Part shown: positions 8,220 to 16,529 of the stretch, in pieces | Layout of the letters: every line of letters starts with the position of its first letter | How positions within the stretch are numbered: the first letter of the stretch is position 1 | From: a virus | Length of the DNA: 41,319 bases | Reading direction: 5' to 3' (one strand) | Virus record (IMG/VR): IMGVR_UViG_3300024999_001865 | Span: 1 to 41,319 of that record | The notes under the pieces: model-generated | Database searches by the model: none | Seen by the model: the letters and a program-made list of their open reading frames with translations, nothing else | Told to the model about the DNA's origin: nothing | Translations under genes and position numbers: made by a program

Positions 8220-8462
8220 CTATAACGCTGTTCCAGACCATTTAATTTGAGTTCCACTTGATGCCATTATTTGGATAGAATTGATTAATTCATTCACAAC
8301 AATTACAAAAGAAGTTGTCATAGTATCTGAATTGTTAATCCTAATAGGGATTTGATCTTTTGCTTCAATAGTAATGCCAGAAAGTGGATATTGAAATGTT
8401 ATAATTTCGTTATTAATTACAGTAGTATAAAAATCATTTGAAGATAGAATCATGGTTGCCAA
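8220..8462 (-). CDS. Small virion-associated beta protein (80 aa)
   Basis: 80 residues, nearly all beta strand: FYTTVINNEIITFQYPLSGI, IPIRINNSDTMTTSFVIVVN, then SSGTQIKWSGTAL. The ending resembles that of the 7007-7399 protein (MQVKWQVI). The start TTG 8462 lies about 13 nt after a GAGG Shine-Dalgarno; the downstream ATG (codon 4) is an alternative. It begins the distal fibre block, directly downstream of the terminator of the secreted-protein cassette. No family is recognised; a structural role is inferred from neighbours. Confidence 0.45.
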   Translation of the reverse strand: MATMILSSNDFYTTVINNEIITFQYPLSGITIEAKDQIPIRINNSDTMTTSFVIVVNELINSIQIMASSGTQIKWSGTAL

Positions 8463-8540
8463 TATTTTATTTTCACCTCATTTCTTAAACATAAATCTTA
8501 TGGAAATATTGTTCAAGCAATTATTTATACTTAAACACAA

Positions 8541-8570
8541 CAAAAAGACTCCTGAAATCAGAAGTCTAAA
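8541..8570 (-). terminator. Terminator of the secreted-protein cassette
   Basis: A 9-bp stem (minus-strand AGACTTCTG with CAGGAGTCT) with a 4-nt ATTT loop is followed by TTTTTG. It lies 35 bp after the dockerin-like gene stop, closing a transcription unit opened by the promoter at 10167-10195. Confidence 0.8.
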
Positions 8571-8604
8571 AATAAACCAACTTATAAGTTAATTACTTAT
8601 CCAA

Positions 8605-9273
8605 TCACATCATCTGAAAATCTCCATCCCTTAATCCAACCAAGTATTGCATCAAAACTATTACATTTTTCACACTTGGTTTAAAATAATTAATAGTATC
8701 ATAAGGAAATATAGACCCCATATTTACAACATTAATTTCGCTACTATCTTTAATTCCTGCTAAATATTGTAACCCTCCAACAGCATCACTCAAACCAACC
8801 TCATCACCATCATTCAATATTTTACCTCTGCAAAAACTAACAATCTTAACTTGCTCTAAATTAAAATTAACTTTAACCTCAGTATTATTACCAACTTTTC
8901 CAATTAAACTAATCGGAACAAAACACAATCCATTATCATTTTCATTAATATTGTTTCCATTATCAGAAATTACTAGTTTGCCATTTACATTATCGTCAAT
9001 AAATTCAAATGATCCTAAATTATCAATATCAATTACTTCTCCAATTTTAACATTATAAACATCATAATTTATCTCAATATTGTAATCTGAAATATCATTA
9101 TAGACACTTAAATATAAACCCGTTTTCTCAAACATAACTTTAGTTTCAATATTAAAATTATTCTCCTGAATAACTTCAATATTTGTAACTCTAAAATCGT
9201 TTTCTAGTGCATAAACACTTTTAACATTAAGAAATATTAAAACAATTATCAATACTAAACATATTCTCTTCAT
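8605..9273 (-). CDS. Secreted protein with C-terminal dockerin-like region
   Basis: 222 residues. Residues 1-22 (MKRICLVLIIVLIFLNVKSVYA) form a signal peptide. Residues about 25-150 are beta-rich and acidic, with a cohesin-like appearance (FEFIDDNVNGKLVISDNGNN). Residues about 150-222 contain two helix-like repeats, GDEVGLSDAVGGLQYLAGI and KPSVKNVIVLMQYLVGLRD, resembling a degenerate dockerin or calcium-binding duplicated motif; the canonical DxNxDG loops are only partly kept. It would be exported to the host surface, which is unusual in a phage fibre cluster. It starts 1 bp after the preceding secreted-protein stop, so translation is probably coupled. The dockerin assignment is tentative; the export signal is clear. 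Confidence 0.6.
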   Translation of the reverse strand: MKRICLVLIIVLIFLNVKSVYALENDFRVTNIEVIQENNFNIETKVMFEKTGLYLSVYNDISDYNIEINYDVYNVKIGEVIDIDNLGSFEFIDDNVNGKLVISDNGNNINENDNGLCFVPISLIGKVGNNTEVKVNFNLEQVKIVSFCRGKILNDGDEVGLSDAVGGLQYLAGIKDSSEINVVNMGSIFPYDTINYFKPSVKNVIVLMQYLVGLRDGDFQMM

Positions 9274-9274
9274 A

Positions 9275-10117
9275 TTAATTACTCACATATTGAAAATTAA
9301 TCCACATTGGATTTGTAATATTATTGCCATCTAAATCTTTAATTGAATCTTTGACAATAATGTGATATTGTTTATTTTCATCATATGGTAAATTATACTT
9401 TAAATTCATAGACTTTTTATCATTTGAAATTATAATTGAGTAATCTGTTAATTGTGTAAGATTATAATCATTATTTATACTAAAATCTAAAATCATATTT
9501 CCAGTCGTTTCAAATAATAAAACTGATTCATTGTTAATTGTATTAATATCAGCTTCTCTAGAAAATGAGATTTTAACAATATTTGTTGAATTATTAATTC
9601 CTAATTGATTTTGGCTATACAATTTAAAATTAGAAGGAAGTACATAGAATTTATAATTTGAAAATGATTTTTCTCCCATGTTGTCCAAACTGTCAATTGC
9701 CGTAACTTTGTTAATTGTCCATACTCCAATATCTTCAGAAGCAAAATTCTTTTGAACAACCCATCTGTCTATACTAGTGGATAATTTTATTAAATTTAAT
9801 GTTTGTTCTCCATTAGGAGTTGCACAATTAATAGATACATTCTTGATTGTTGATGTAGTATCCGTTGCATTTACATTAATATAAATAGTAATATCTTCAC
9901 CTACAGTTAAAAAAGAATCTGTTCTATTTCCTAAATACCCATTCATTGAGGAAATAGTTGGTGATTGCGTAGGGGTAGAAGTTTCAGATATTACTTGCAC
10001 ATTGGTGATTTGAATAGGAGAATCATCAGATGCCAATGTTATCGATGTGGTTGATAATAAAAACATGAAGGTTACAATTGAGGTGATTAATTTTTTGATT
10101 TTTAATTTAGATGACAA
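9275..10117 (-). CDS. Secreted protein with Ig-like (Big_5-type) domain
   Basis: 280 residues by the TTG start. A basic N-region plus LITSIVTFMFLLSTTSITLA forms a signal peptide ending near residue 30. Two beta-sandwich regions follow: about 35-165 and about 170-278. The second has the SbsA/Big_5 pattern (IVKISFSREADINTINNESV, NDKKSMNLKYNLPY, HIIVKDSIKDLDGNNI). The best Shine-Dalgarno (GGAGG, 10138-10142) is 8 nt from an in-frame ATA at 10129-10127 and too far (20 nt) from the TTG, so initiation may be non-canonical. It is the first gene of a two-gene cassette with its own promoter and terminator, best read as a moron or lysogenic-conversion cassette. Confidence 0.65.
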   Translation of the reverse strand: MSSKLKIKKLITSIVTFMFLLSTTSITLASDDSPIQITNVQVISETSTPTQSPTISSMNGYLGNRTDSFLTVGEDITIYINVNATDTTSTIKNVSINCATPNGEQTLNLIKLSTSIDRWVVQKNFASEDIGVWTINKVTAIDSLDNMGEKSFSNYKFYVLPSNFKLYSQNQLGINNSTNIVKISFSREADINTINNESVLLFETTGNMILDFSINNDYNLTQLTDYSIIISNDKKSMNLKYNLPYDENKQYHIIVKDSIKDLDGNNITNPMWINFQYVSN

Positions 10118-10166
10118 TTTTAATTTTATATAAAATTCCTCCCCTTACTATTTTTGTATTACACTG

Positions 10167-10195
10167 ATTATATAGCAAGAAGAGGTTTATTTCAA
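10167..10195 (-). promoter_or_regulatory. Promoter of the secreted-protein cassette
   Basis: On the minus strand, TTGAAA (10195-10190) and TATAAT (10172-10167) are separated by exactly 17 bp, about 40 bp upstream of the first secreted-protein start. The rest of the 10118-10338 gap holds no gene. A near-consensus vegetative promoter suggests expression from the prophage state. Confidence 0.75.
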
Positions 10196-10338
10196 TAGAA
10201 ATTGAAGGTGAAAATAATTATATCATATTATATTTATTCAACTTATTTGCCTGTAAATAAGTTCCTCATATAAACAACTATGCCATCTGGCTTATCTCCA
10301 TTGAAATAAATGTAACTTCATATTATTTTAAAGATGGA

Positions 10339-11514
10339 TTACGCAACTATTGATGATATTTCTTCACTTTCTATGTATTGAAATTTATATCCTCCGCAGG
10401 TTTTACTTTGATTTCTTAAACACATATAGATTCCAGAGCTACTGTGTAGATTTAATTCTTTTGCACATCCTTTTTTAGATATCCAAGTTCCAATATACTT
10501 ATCATCCTTGCTATATACTCTAAAAGGCATAATATTTAATTCCTGTAATTTTTTGTCGTTAACTTCATCACAATAAATAAATATATAACCCCTATGTGAA
10601 CGGGTTTTATTTCTTAAGCAATTGCTTATAGTTGATTTTTCTAAATTTAAATCTTTCACACAATCTGCTTGCTTGCTATATTTGGCTACTAACTCTCCTG
10701 TTTTTTCATCATAAACATTGAATAATTTATATTTTAAATGATTCGGGATTTCTTGATTTAGATTATCAGCATATACAAAATAATAATCATGACAAGATCC
10801 ATATACAACCACTAATACTACATGGTAAAATATCTAATTGTCTAGCACATTCCGTTTGATTAGTAAACTGTCCAATATGTTTATAAGTTTTTAAAGAGTA
10901 TACATTAAATTGTTTTGACGAAACTATTGGTGAGTTAATTTTATTTAATATTTCTTGTAAATTTGTTTTTTCTTTCTTATCATGATAAACAAAAATATAA
11001 TTTTTATAGGTAAACATTTTTCTATTTAAACATTTCCGAATCGTACGACTATTTAAATTTAAATCTTCTGCACATAAACTAGCATTTATCCATTTCCCTA
11101 TGAACTCCTCATTTAAAGTATATACACTAAATTCTTTACCTCCTCTGCTGATTGAATGAACTATTCTTTGTTCTCTTGTTCTTTCAAAACTACCATCTCC
11201 ACCCAATGTAGAATTATACCCTTCTTTAAATGTATTAAATTTATTTATGTAGTATATTTCTAATTCCTTTAATTCTTCAATGTTATTTGCATAATCTATA
11301 ATCTCAAAATTTATATTTTTAATACCATATTTTTTTTTATTGCTTTTGTAAAAATACTTCCAATATTCCCACCTACTGTATGCTCCATAATTCTTCTAAT
11401 TAGTTTTCTAGTGGTAATACCTACATATTGCTTACCACTTGGAGAAGTTGCCAAATATACAATAAATTTAGTTGTATCTTTATTTGTGGATACAATATAA
11501 TTATATTTACTCAA
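10339..11514 (-). pseudogene. Frameshifted GIY-YIG homing endonuclease with NUMOD1-type repeats
   Basis: Three adjoining frames make one protein. 11514-11311 has the GIY-YIG start (FIVYLATSPSGKQYVGITTR, with the conserved Arg region RRIMEH). After an A9 run near 11330, the frame continues as YGIKNINFEIIDYANN through GYNSTLGGDGS. NUMOD1-like repeats follow (KEFSVYTLNEEFIGKW, KQFNVYSLKTYKHIGQ, KLFNVYDEKTGELVAK, MPFRVYSKDDKYIGTW), each with a helix-turn-helix that would bind DNA. One extra A in the A9 run restores frame at the first break. The second break, near 10800, seems to be a deletion of about 10 nt inside a repeat. It is probably a decayed free-standing homing endonuclease. Confidence 0.75.
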
Positions 11515-11544
11515 GGAGGCATCAACCTTTCTTTTTTAATAATT

Positions 11545-11576
11545 AAAATAAGCAGAAAATATTTTCTGCTTATTTT
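11545..11576. terminator. Perfect 32-bp palindrome, bidirectional terminator
   Basis: The two 16-bp arms 11545-11560 and 11561-11576 are exact complements and end in A/T tracts on both sides, so either strand yields a hairpin followed by U-rich RNA. It lies just after the CmpB-like gene stop and just upstream of the decayed endonuclease. Confidence 0.75.
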
Positions 11577-11586
11577 CAAATTTGTT

Positions 11587-12102
11587 CTATTTTCCAGTAA
11601 ATAAATCTTTGTAAAATTTAACTAAATCAATTACATCATTTTTATCTTCATCATAAATATAATAGGTAAGATGAGAATCTAATGTAATTATCATCGGCGT
11701 AATCAAAAAAAACCAAAACAAACAATTAACTAACTCAATCTGTCCAAGAAAATTAAATTTGCTATCTGCATATGACCATATTGATAAATTTAACCACATA
11801 TTTAAAATTACACCTGAAATTAATTCACCAAAAGTAATTAAACTTCCACCAATTAAAACTTTTTGATATGCTTTTAAATAAAAATACTTATTACTATCAC
11901 ATAGAAATGCAATGATTAGACTCAAACATCCAGAAAGGGTTCCCATATAAATTGAAGTGTAACCAACCAAAGAGAATAGAGTTATACCTTGAAATCCAAT
12001 CATATCTCCTGATATAACTCTTACAATTACTTCAATGTTCATATATAAACTTGCAAAAACAAAAAAGTGAATTAGTTTACTTTTTAGATAATGCTTTCCC
12101 AT
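11587..12102 (-). CDS. Polytopic membrane protein, CmpB-like (putative ABC-transporter type IV family)
   Basis: 171 residues with about five hydrophobic segments (near 10-28, 38-68, 80-105 and 120-145, with a weaker one between). The central signature GELISGVILNMWLNLSIWSY followed by FNFLGQIELVNCLFWFF matches the CmpB-type family (PF06541), whose members have a conserved W-x-Y-x-x-x-x-F-N-x-x-G-x-I core. The biochemical function of that family is unknown. It overlaps the upstream DUF4376-like gene by 19 bp, so it is translated within the fibre operon. In this place it could be a holin-like, exclusion or surface-modifying protein; this is inference. Confidence 0.6.
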   Translation of the reverse strand: MGKHYLKSKLIHFFVFASLYMNIEVIVRVISGDMIGFQGITLFSLVGYTSIYMGTLSGCLSLIIAFLCDSNKYFYLKAYQKVLIGGSLITFGELISGVILNMWLNLSIWSYADSKFNFLGQIELVNCLFWFFLITPMIITLDSHLTYYIYDEDKNDVIDLVKFYKDLFTGK

Positions 12103-12713
12103 GTGATCACTCCTACAGATTCTATATCTAAACAGTTCATTACTTGATTTCTCAACACTTCAAATTTGTAAATATATATTTGTTTATGTGTCAAGGCATC
12201 TTTTGCCAACTGAATCATTTGTTCTGCTGTAAATGGAGTACAAAGATTTTCATTTGCAGATTTCCATATAATAGGTATTGTAGCATCTGCACTTAACATG
12301 GAAATATATCCCATAATGTTTGTTTGATCGAGGGCTGAAAATGAGAATTTTTCCTCAAATCCCCTGCAAGAACTATAGAATCCGTTTAATATTGTTTGGT
12401 TACACTCTGTTGATAATTCCATTATTTTGTTCTCTTTAATTCTCAATAGATATAACTCATCATCATTTTCCACTGTAATCACATCTACAATATTATGATT
12501 AGCATCAAATACTAATTGGACATGTTTGTTGTTTTGCAAATCATTAGCAATTGATTTTACTTTTACAGAATCATAAATTCTATACTCTGCTTGATTATCA
12601 GATAATCCATCAGACAATTTTAATGAATTTACCTCATCTATTGTTAAATTGTCTGATAATATATATGATAATGAAGTTATTTTATCTGTTGCTGTGTCAT
12701 AAACAATATACAT
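12084..12713 (-). CDS. Fibre-associated protein with DUF4376-like C-terminal domain
   Basis: 209 residues. The N-terminal 90 residues are beta-rich. Residues about 90-195 (LLRIKENKIMELSTECNQTI then LNGFYSS, FSALDQTNIMGYISML, CTPFTAEQMIQLAKDALTHK) follow the DUF4376 layout: a helix, a beta hairpin that mentions the substrate-like loop, and a closing helix with HK. DUF4376 proteins are found next to tail-fibre genes in many phages. It starts 26 bp after the fibre gene ends and overlaps the CmpB-like gene. It is probably a fibre cap, chaperone or tail-tip component; there is no direct evidence for the choice. Confidence 0.6.
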   Translation of the reverse strand: MYIVYDTATDKITSLSYILSDNLTIDEVNSLKLSDGLSDNQAEYRIYDSVKVKSIANDLQNNKHVQLVFDANHNIVDVITVENDDELYLLRIKENKIMELSTECNQTILNGFYSSCRGFEEKFSFSALDQTNIMGYISMLSADATIPIIWKSANENLCTPFTAEQMIQLAKDALTHKQIYIYKFEVLRNQVMNCLDIESVGVITWESII

Positions 12714-12739
12714 TTTTTCACCTCAATTATCTTAATAAA

Positions 12740-14431
12740 TTAGTTTTGTACTACTGTATTTATTGCATTAGTTAATGTACCGCAAAGGGTTGCATTAGAA
12801 ATATAAGTTGCCACAGTTGTATTATATATTCTCACACATATCGTCGAACCTGCCGACATTTCAACAGTAGTGTCTACTGAAAAATTTATATAGGAACTTG
12901 AATAAGTAGATGCTGTTCCACCAATAGAAGTACCGTTGATATCAGTAACCATCAAAGAGACAGCATAAGATGGGTTGCTAGTCTTTATTTGTCCTTTTAT
13001 TCTAAACATCCCAGAATATACGGTTTTAAATGATTTTACAATAGTTCCAGGTAAACTTGAAGTACTCGCACCTCTCTCAGCAGGAGCAGATAATAATACA
13101 ACATCAGAAGGAGTATATCTTTGAGGTAAAACAATAATATCACCTTCCCATGTAATACTAGGAACACTCACTGTTGGACTTGTATCTGTTATTGCTACTC
13201 GCGTTAATGTCCATTTGATTTTAAGAGATGTATATGTTGAAATACTCAAATCAGATATATCTGCAATAGATGTTATATTAGATTTAAGGACAACATTTGC
13301 GGAACTTAATATATCACAAACAACAGTAGTATTTGTAGGAACTGTTTGAGTCCATTTTGCATTTCCCCATTTTTTAAGTAAACTTGGAGATATAGTTTTT
13401 GTGATTGTGCCTGTTAAAGCAGGAAGTTGTGCTTGGATAGATGTGAAGACATAAACAGTTGTATTATCTGTTGTACCATAATAAAGTCCACCAGTTAAAT
13501 TAATATCTGTGCTAGTATAAGGAAACGCAGACGTTGTAGTGTTTTGTGCTATATTCCATATAGAAATATTATTATCAACAACAATATAATAATCAGTATT
13601 CGCTTGAAAAGGATATTGGACATAAAAAGGAGTTCCTGTAGAAACTGTAGATATATCCATTGTATATAAAACAGTTTTAGCACTACTCCAAACATGTAAA
13701 CGAGAATATCCACTATTAAAAGAACTTAGATTAGCTATTACACCCCATAAAGCGTTATTTACATGAATTTTTACTCCAAATGCTCTATCAAGTCCTGCAT
13801 ATGTACTGGTTGGTGCAGTTAATGTTGCAGTTGTACCAATACCTGAAGTAGATAAATTAGCAACGTTAGAAGTATCTAATATTGTCGAACTATATGTCTC
13901 TGCTCCATTGAATCCATATATTTGCTTATATCTTCCATTGTTTGGATCAATTTGACTATAATCTTCAATATTTAATTTTTTATCTAATTCTACTTTTAAT
14001 CCTGCTGGATGCACTGCTTTTGTAGAGTCTGTTCCTGCAGTTGTTTCAATAGCAGTAGCAAGCTCAACATGCCCTTTTACTGTTTCTGATGAGTCTTTTA
14101 TTATATGTTGATTATAATTAACTATATGAGCATTATAAGTTGATACATGTGAATCAAAGTCAGATGTTTCTACTTTAGCATTAAATTCTTCTGCTGATGG
14201 TATATAGGATTCAAGTGCGTTTGAAATTACTGCTAAAAGACCTTCTTGTCCTTGATTTTCATAAAGCGATCCTAATGTTTGGTATGTAACACCAGAAGTC
14301 AATGAAACATAGGAAACATTGCCAGATTGAGAACGAGGTTTTGTATCATATAATGTTTTCATATAATTTGCTTCTGCTGTGAAATTATCATTTGTACTTG
14401 AATTATTAGGAAGGTTTAATTTTATAGACAT
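12740..14431 (-). CDS. Tail fibre protein with phage_fiber_2 repeat
   Basis: 563 residues. Residues about 95-160 carry a heptad-like His/Asn stretch (DSHVSTYNAHIVNYNQHIIK) followed by VKGHVELATAIETTAGTDST and KAVHPAGLKVELDKKLN, the classic phage tail-fibre repeat (PF03406) that forms trimeric shaft segments. The remainder is beta-rich with two sandwich-like domains (about 180-330 and 440-560). The N-terminus (MSIKLNLPNNSSTNDNFTAE) probably attaches to the baseplate. It is transcribed after the 14480-16150 receptor-binding gene and before the DUF4376-like gene. A host-recognition role is well supported; the receptor is unknown. Confidence 0.8.
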   Translation of the reverse strand: MSIKLNLPNNSSTNDNFTAEANYMKTLYDTKPRSQSGNVSYVSLTSGVTYQTLGSLYENQGQEGLLAVISNALESYIPSAEEFNAKVETSDFDSHVSTYNAHIVNYNQHIIKDSSETVKGHVELATAIETTAGTDSTKAVHPAGLKVELDKKLNIEDYSQIDPNNGRYKQIYGFNGAETYSSTILDTSNVANLSTSGIGTTATLTAPTSTYAGLDRAFGVKIHVNNALWGVIANLSSFNSGYSRLHVWSSAKTVLYTMDISTVSTGTPFYVQYPFQANTDYYIVVDNNISIWNIAQNTTTSAFPYTSTDINLTGGLYYGTTDNTTVYVFTSIQAQLPALTGTITKTISPSLLKKWGNAKWTQTVPTNTTVVCDILSSANVVLKSNITSIADISDLSISTYTSLKIKWTLTRVAITDTSPTVSVPSITWEGDIIVLPQRYTPSDVVLLSAPAERGASTSSLPGTIVKSFKTVYSGMFRIKGQIKTSNPSYAVSLMVTDINGTSIGGTASTYSSSYINFSVDTTVEMSAGSTICVRIYNTTVATYISNATLCGTLTNAINTVVQN

Positions 14432-14479
14432 ATTAGTTTATCACATCCTTTTTTATTGGGTTAATTGTTTTAATTAATA

Positions 14480-16150
14480 TTAATACCTAATACTAATTTC
14501 TGTCTTAAAATATCTATTAGTTATTCCGTCTAAACTACTTAACTCACTCCATGTAATTTTATCTGCACTTGAATAATGAATAATATTAACTCTTGATGCA
14601 TTAGTTTGTGGTAAAAATTCAATTACATCTATAGATATTGGTATAATGAAAGACTTATAATTTCTTATTACAGGACTATCAATGGCAATAAATTGAATAA
14701 TACTTGAATTTGTTTTTGCCTCATAAGTATTTTGATCTACTTGAACAAATGAAGAAACTAGCGTTGTGCCAATATTTGGAGGAGTAAATATTTCTATAGG
14801 CCAACTTAAAGAATCATTTTCAATTGCACTCGTATATTGATATCCTTGCATTTTTAACCCAACTGCCAAAATGTATGTATTGACCCAATCTCTAAAATCT
14901 GATAATGAAGTTGTAGTAAAAGAGTAAGCTAATCCACAAACATTAATTCCTAATGGGGTAGCCAAAGATACAGTTGCTGTGTATTTTTTAAATGCTTCTG
15001 AAAAACCACCAATATTATATCCTGCATAACCAGAACTATTGCAATAAAAACTTTCTAGTAACACCCAATCATCAGTTGTCATATGGGTTGCAATTCCAGT
15101 TGGATTATAGGTTGCATTAACAACACTACTTAAACAATCATCAGGAATCCATGCATTGGCAAATACGTTTAATAATGTAGTGTGGGCATAGTCAGTTAAA
15201 ATATTTTGTGATATTCTATCTACTCCCCAATCGTATCCAAACATATCAAAGAAAACTCCATAATAATTTGAAATTTGACAACGATCCATAATTGCTTTTG
15301 CAGAAATTATTAAATCTGACAATAATTCTCCACCAAATGGGCCAACTTGTGCATATCCATATATTTTTACACCACTGGCAATAAGAGCATTAACTACAAC
15401 TGATTGTCTAGTATTTAGTTGACTTGGTTCATGCGTAACGACAATATCTGCCTTACTTAATTTATCAATACTATATGCAACATTATTCATTCCGTCCACA
15501 TTCGCCAAGTCTCCATAATAAAAATAGACATTTTTTAAAGATATATTGCCACTTGTAATTGGAGAATTTGTTACTTTTGCTAAATCTTGAATAGTAGAAG
15601 ACCATCTGCCATTTGTTCTAGCAGTATCTCCGTCTTGAAAAACTTCTGCATTCCAAAACGTTAATTTACCAGTTGTATTGCGCGTAAAGATATAAGCATA
15701 AAGATATTTCATTGGAATTAATGGATTTACAGTAATAGAAAATTGTTGCTCGCTCCAAGTTCCTGCAAGAAAATTAATTTGCGAACTAAACATATCAACT
15801 CCTTCTGTGCCACTTGGCCCTGAAGCATTAGATAAGACTAATGATATAGAAAAACCTGTACCAAAAGATGCAATAGTTTCTCCTTTTGCTATAATTCTAA
15901 ATGTTATTTGTTTAGCCACAGTTTGGTTAATTGTATCAATTGCATTTAAAAAATTATTCGATGAAGTTGTATTATTAAAAGTAACTTTATTATTATCAGT
16001 TGTCGTCCATCCTGTGCCATTTTGTTGCCATACTGAATCTAGTGGATATGAAGAAAATAAAGTTTCAGGTGAAGTAATTATTTTATTGTTTGATTTTATT
16101 GATCCTTCGAAAATACCATTGTTTATATTAAGATATAGGGGAGTTGCCAT
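14480..16150 (-). CDS. Large tail-tip protein with TIM-barrel glycosidase-like domain
   Basis: 556 residues. Residues 1-190 are a beta-rich carbohydrate-binding-like module. Residues about 205-420 look like a TIM barrel of the glycoside-hydrolase-like type: NVYFYYGDLANVD, ADIVVTHEPSQ, ASGVKIYGYAQVGPFGGE, YYGVFFDMFGYDWGV (acidic residues at a strand end, as in a catalytic site) and LLNVFANAWIPDD. A C-terminal beta domain (about 460-556) follows. It may degrade or bind a surface glycan during infection. The closest-looking families are phage fibre proteins with a DxFGYDxGV motif; I cannot name a GH family. It lies between the baseplate genes and the tail fibre. Confidence 0.6.
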   Translation of the reverse strand: MATPLYLNINNGIFEGSIKSNNKIITSPETLFSSYPLDSVWQQNGTGWTTTDNNKVTFNNTTSSNNFLNAIDTINQTVAKQITFRIIAKGETIASFGTGFSISLVLSNASGPSGTEGVDMFSSQINFLAGTWSEQQFSITVNPLIPMKYLYAYIFTRNTTGKLTFWNAEVFQDGDTARTNGRWSSTIQDLAKVTNSPITSGNISLKNVYFYYGDLANVDGMNNVAYSIDKLSKADIVVTHEPSQLNTRQSVVVNALIASGVKIYGYAQVGPFGGELLSDLIISAKAIMDRCQISNYYGVFFDMFGYDWGVDRISQNILTDYAHTTLLNVFANAWIPDDCLSSVVNATYNPTGIATHMTTDDWVLLESFYCNSSGYAGYNIGGFSEAFKKYTATVSLATPLGINVCGLAYSFTTTSLSDFRDWVNTYILAVGLKMQGYQYTSAIENDSLSWPIEIFTPPNIGTTLVSSFVQVDQNTYEAKTNSSIIQFIAIDSPVIRNYKSFIIPISIDVIEFLPQTNASRVNIIHYSSADKITWSELSSLDGITNRYFKTEISIRY

Positions 16151-16215
16151 AAAGAATTAATCATCTCCTTTCTAAAAATATTTTGATTGAATGTTATATT
16201 GAATGTTATATTTTA

Positions 16216-16503
16216 TTATTTTTTGATTGATATATATGCATTTGATAATGAAGAAAGGGAGTGAAGTTCTACTTCATCTCCAATTAAAAGAGTTGCACCA
16301 GTCTTATTTAAAAGAGAGGAAATTATGACAGATTCACCAATTAATTGAACGTCTGCTGTGGTATTATCAACTGAAACTGCAACTAATTTGGCAACCCACC
16401 CTTTAAGATTTCCGAATTTTGAGTATTCTGCTTGAAATATTTGTCTTGCTTTCTTTTCAATGTATTTATCTAAAAAATCAATTTCTTCTCTAGCGAATCC
16501 CAT
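16216..16503 (-). CDS. Small baseplate-associated protein, OB-fold-like
   Basis: 95 residues: a charged N-terminal helix (EEIDFLDKYIEKKARQIFQAE) then a compact beta barrel-like part (WVAKLVAVSVDNTTADVQLI, LIGDEVELHSLSSLSNAYIS). The TADVQLIG...LIGDEVEL pattern is typical of small OB-fold proteins (gp5/spike-N-like) encoded beside baseplate hub genes. It follows the hub-like gene at 16530 and precedes the TIM-barrel protein. It is probably a baseplate connector or spike base. Confidence 0.5.
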   Translation of the reverse strand: MGFAREEIDFLDKYIEKKARQIFQAEYSKFGNLKGWVAKLVAVSVDNTTADVQLIGESVIISSLLNKTGATLLIGDEVELHSLSSLSNAYISIKK

Positions 16504-16529
16504 ATTGCACCACCTTTTCCTTCTTTAGT

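Noticed and set aside
8584-8600. Third possible copy of the TTAATTA-loop hairpin
   Set aside because: The short ATAAG/CTTAT stem has no enclosing outer stem and lies at a gene end, so it was not counted with elements A and B.
15807-16160. 117-codon plus-strand frame
   Set aside because: Antisense to the start of the TIM-barrel tail protein; no supporting signals.
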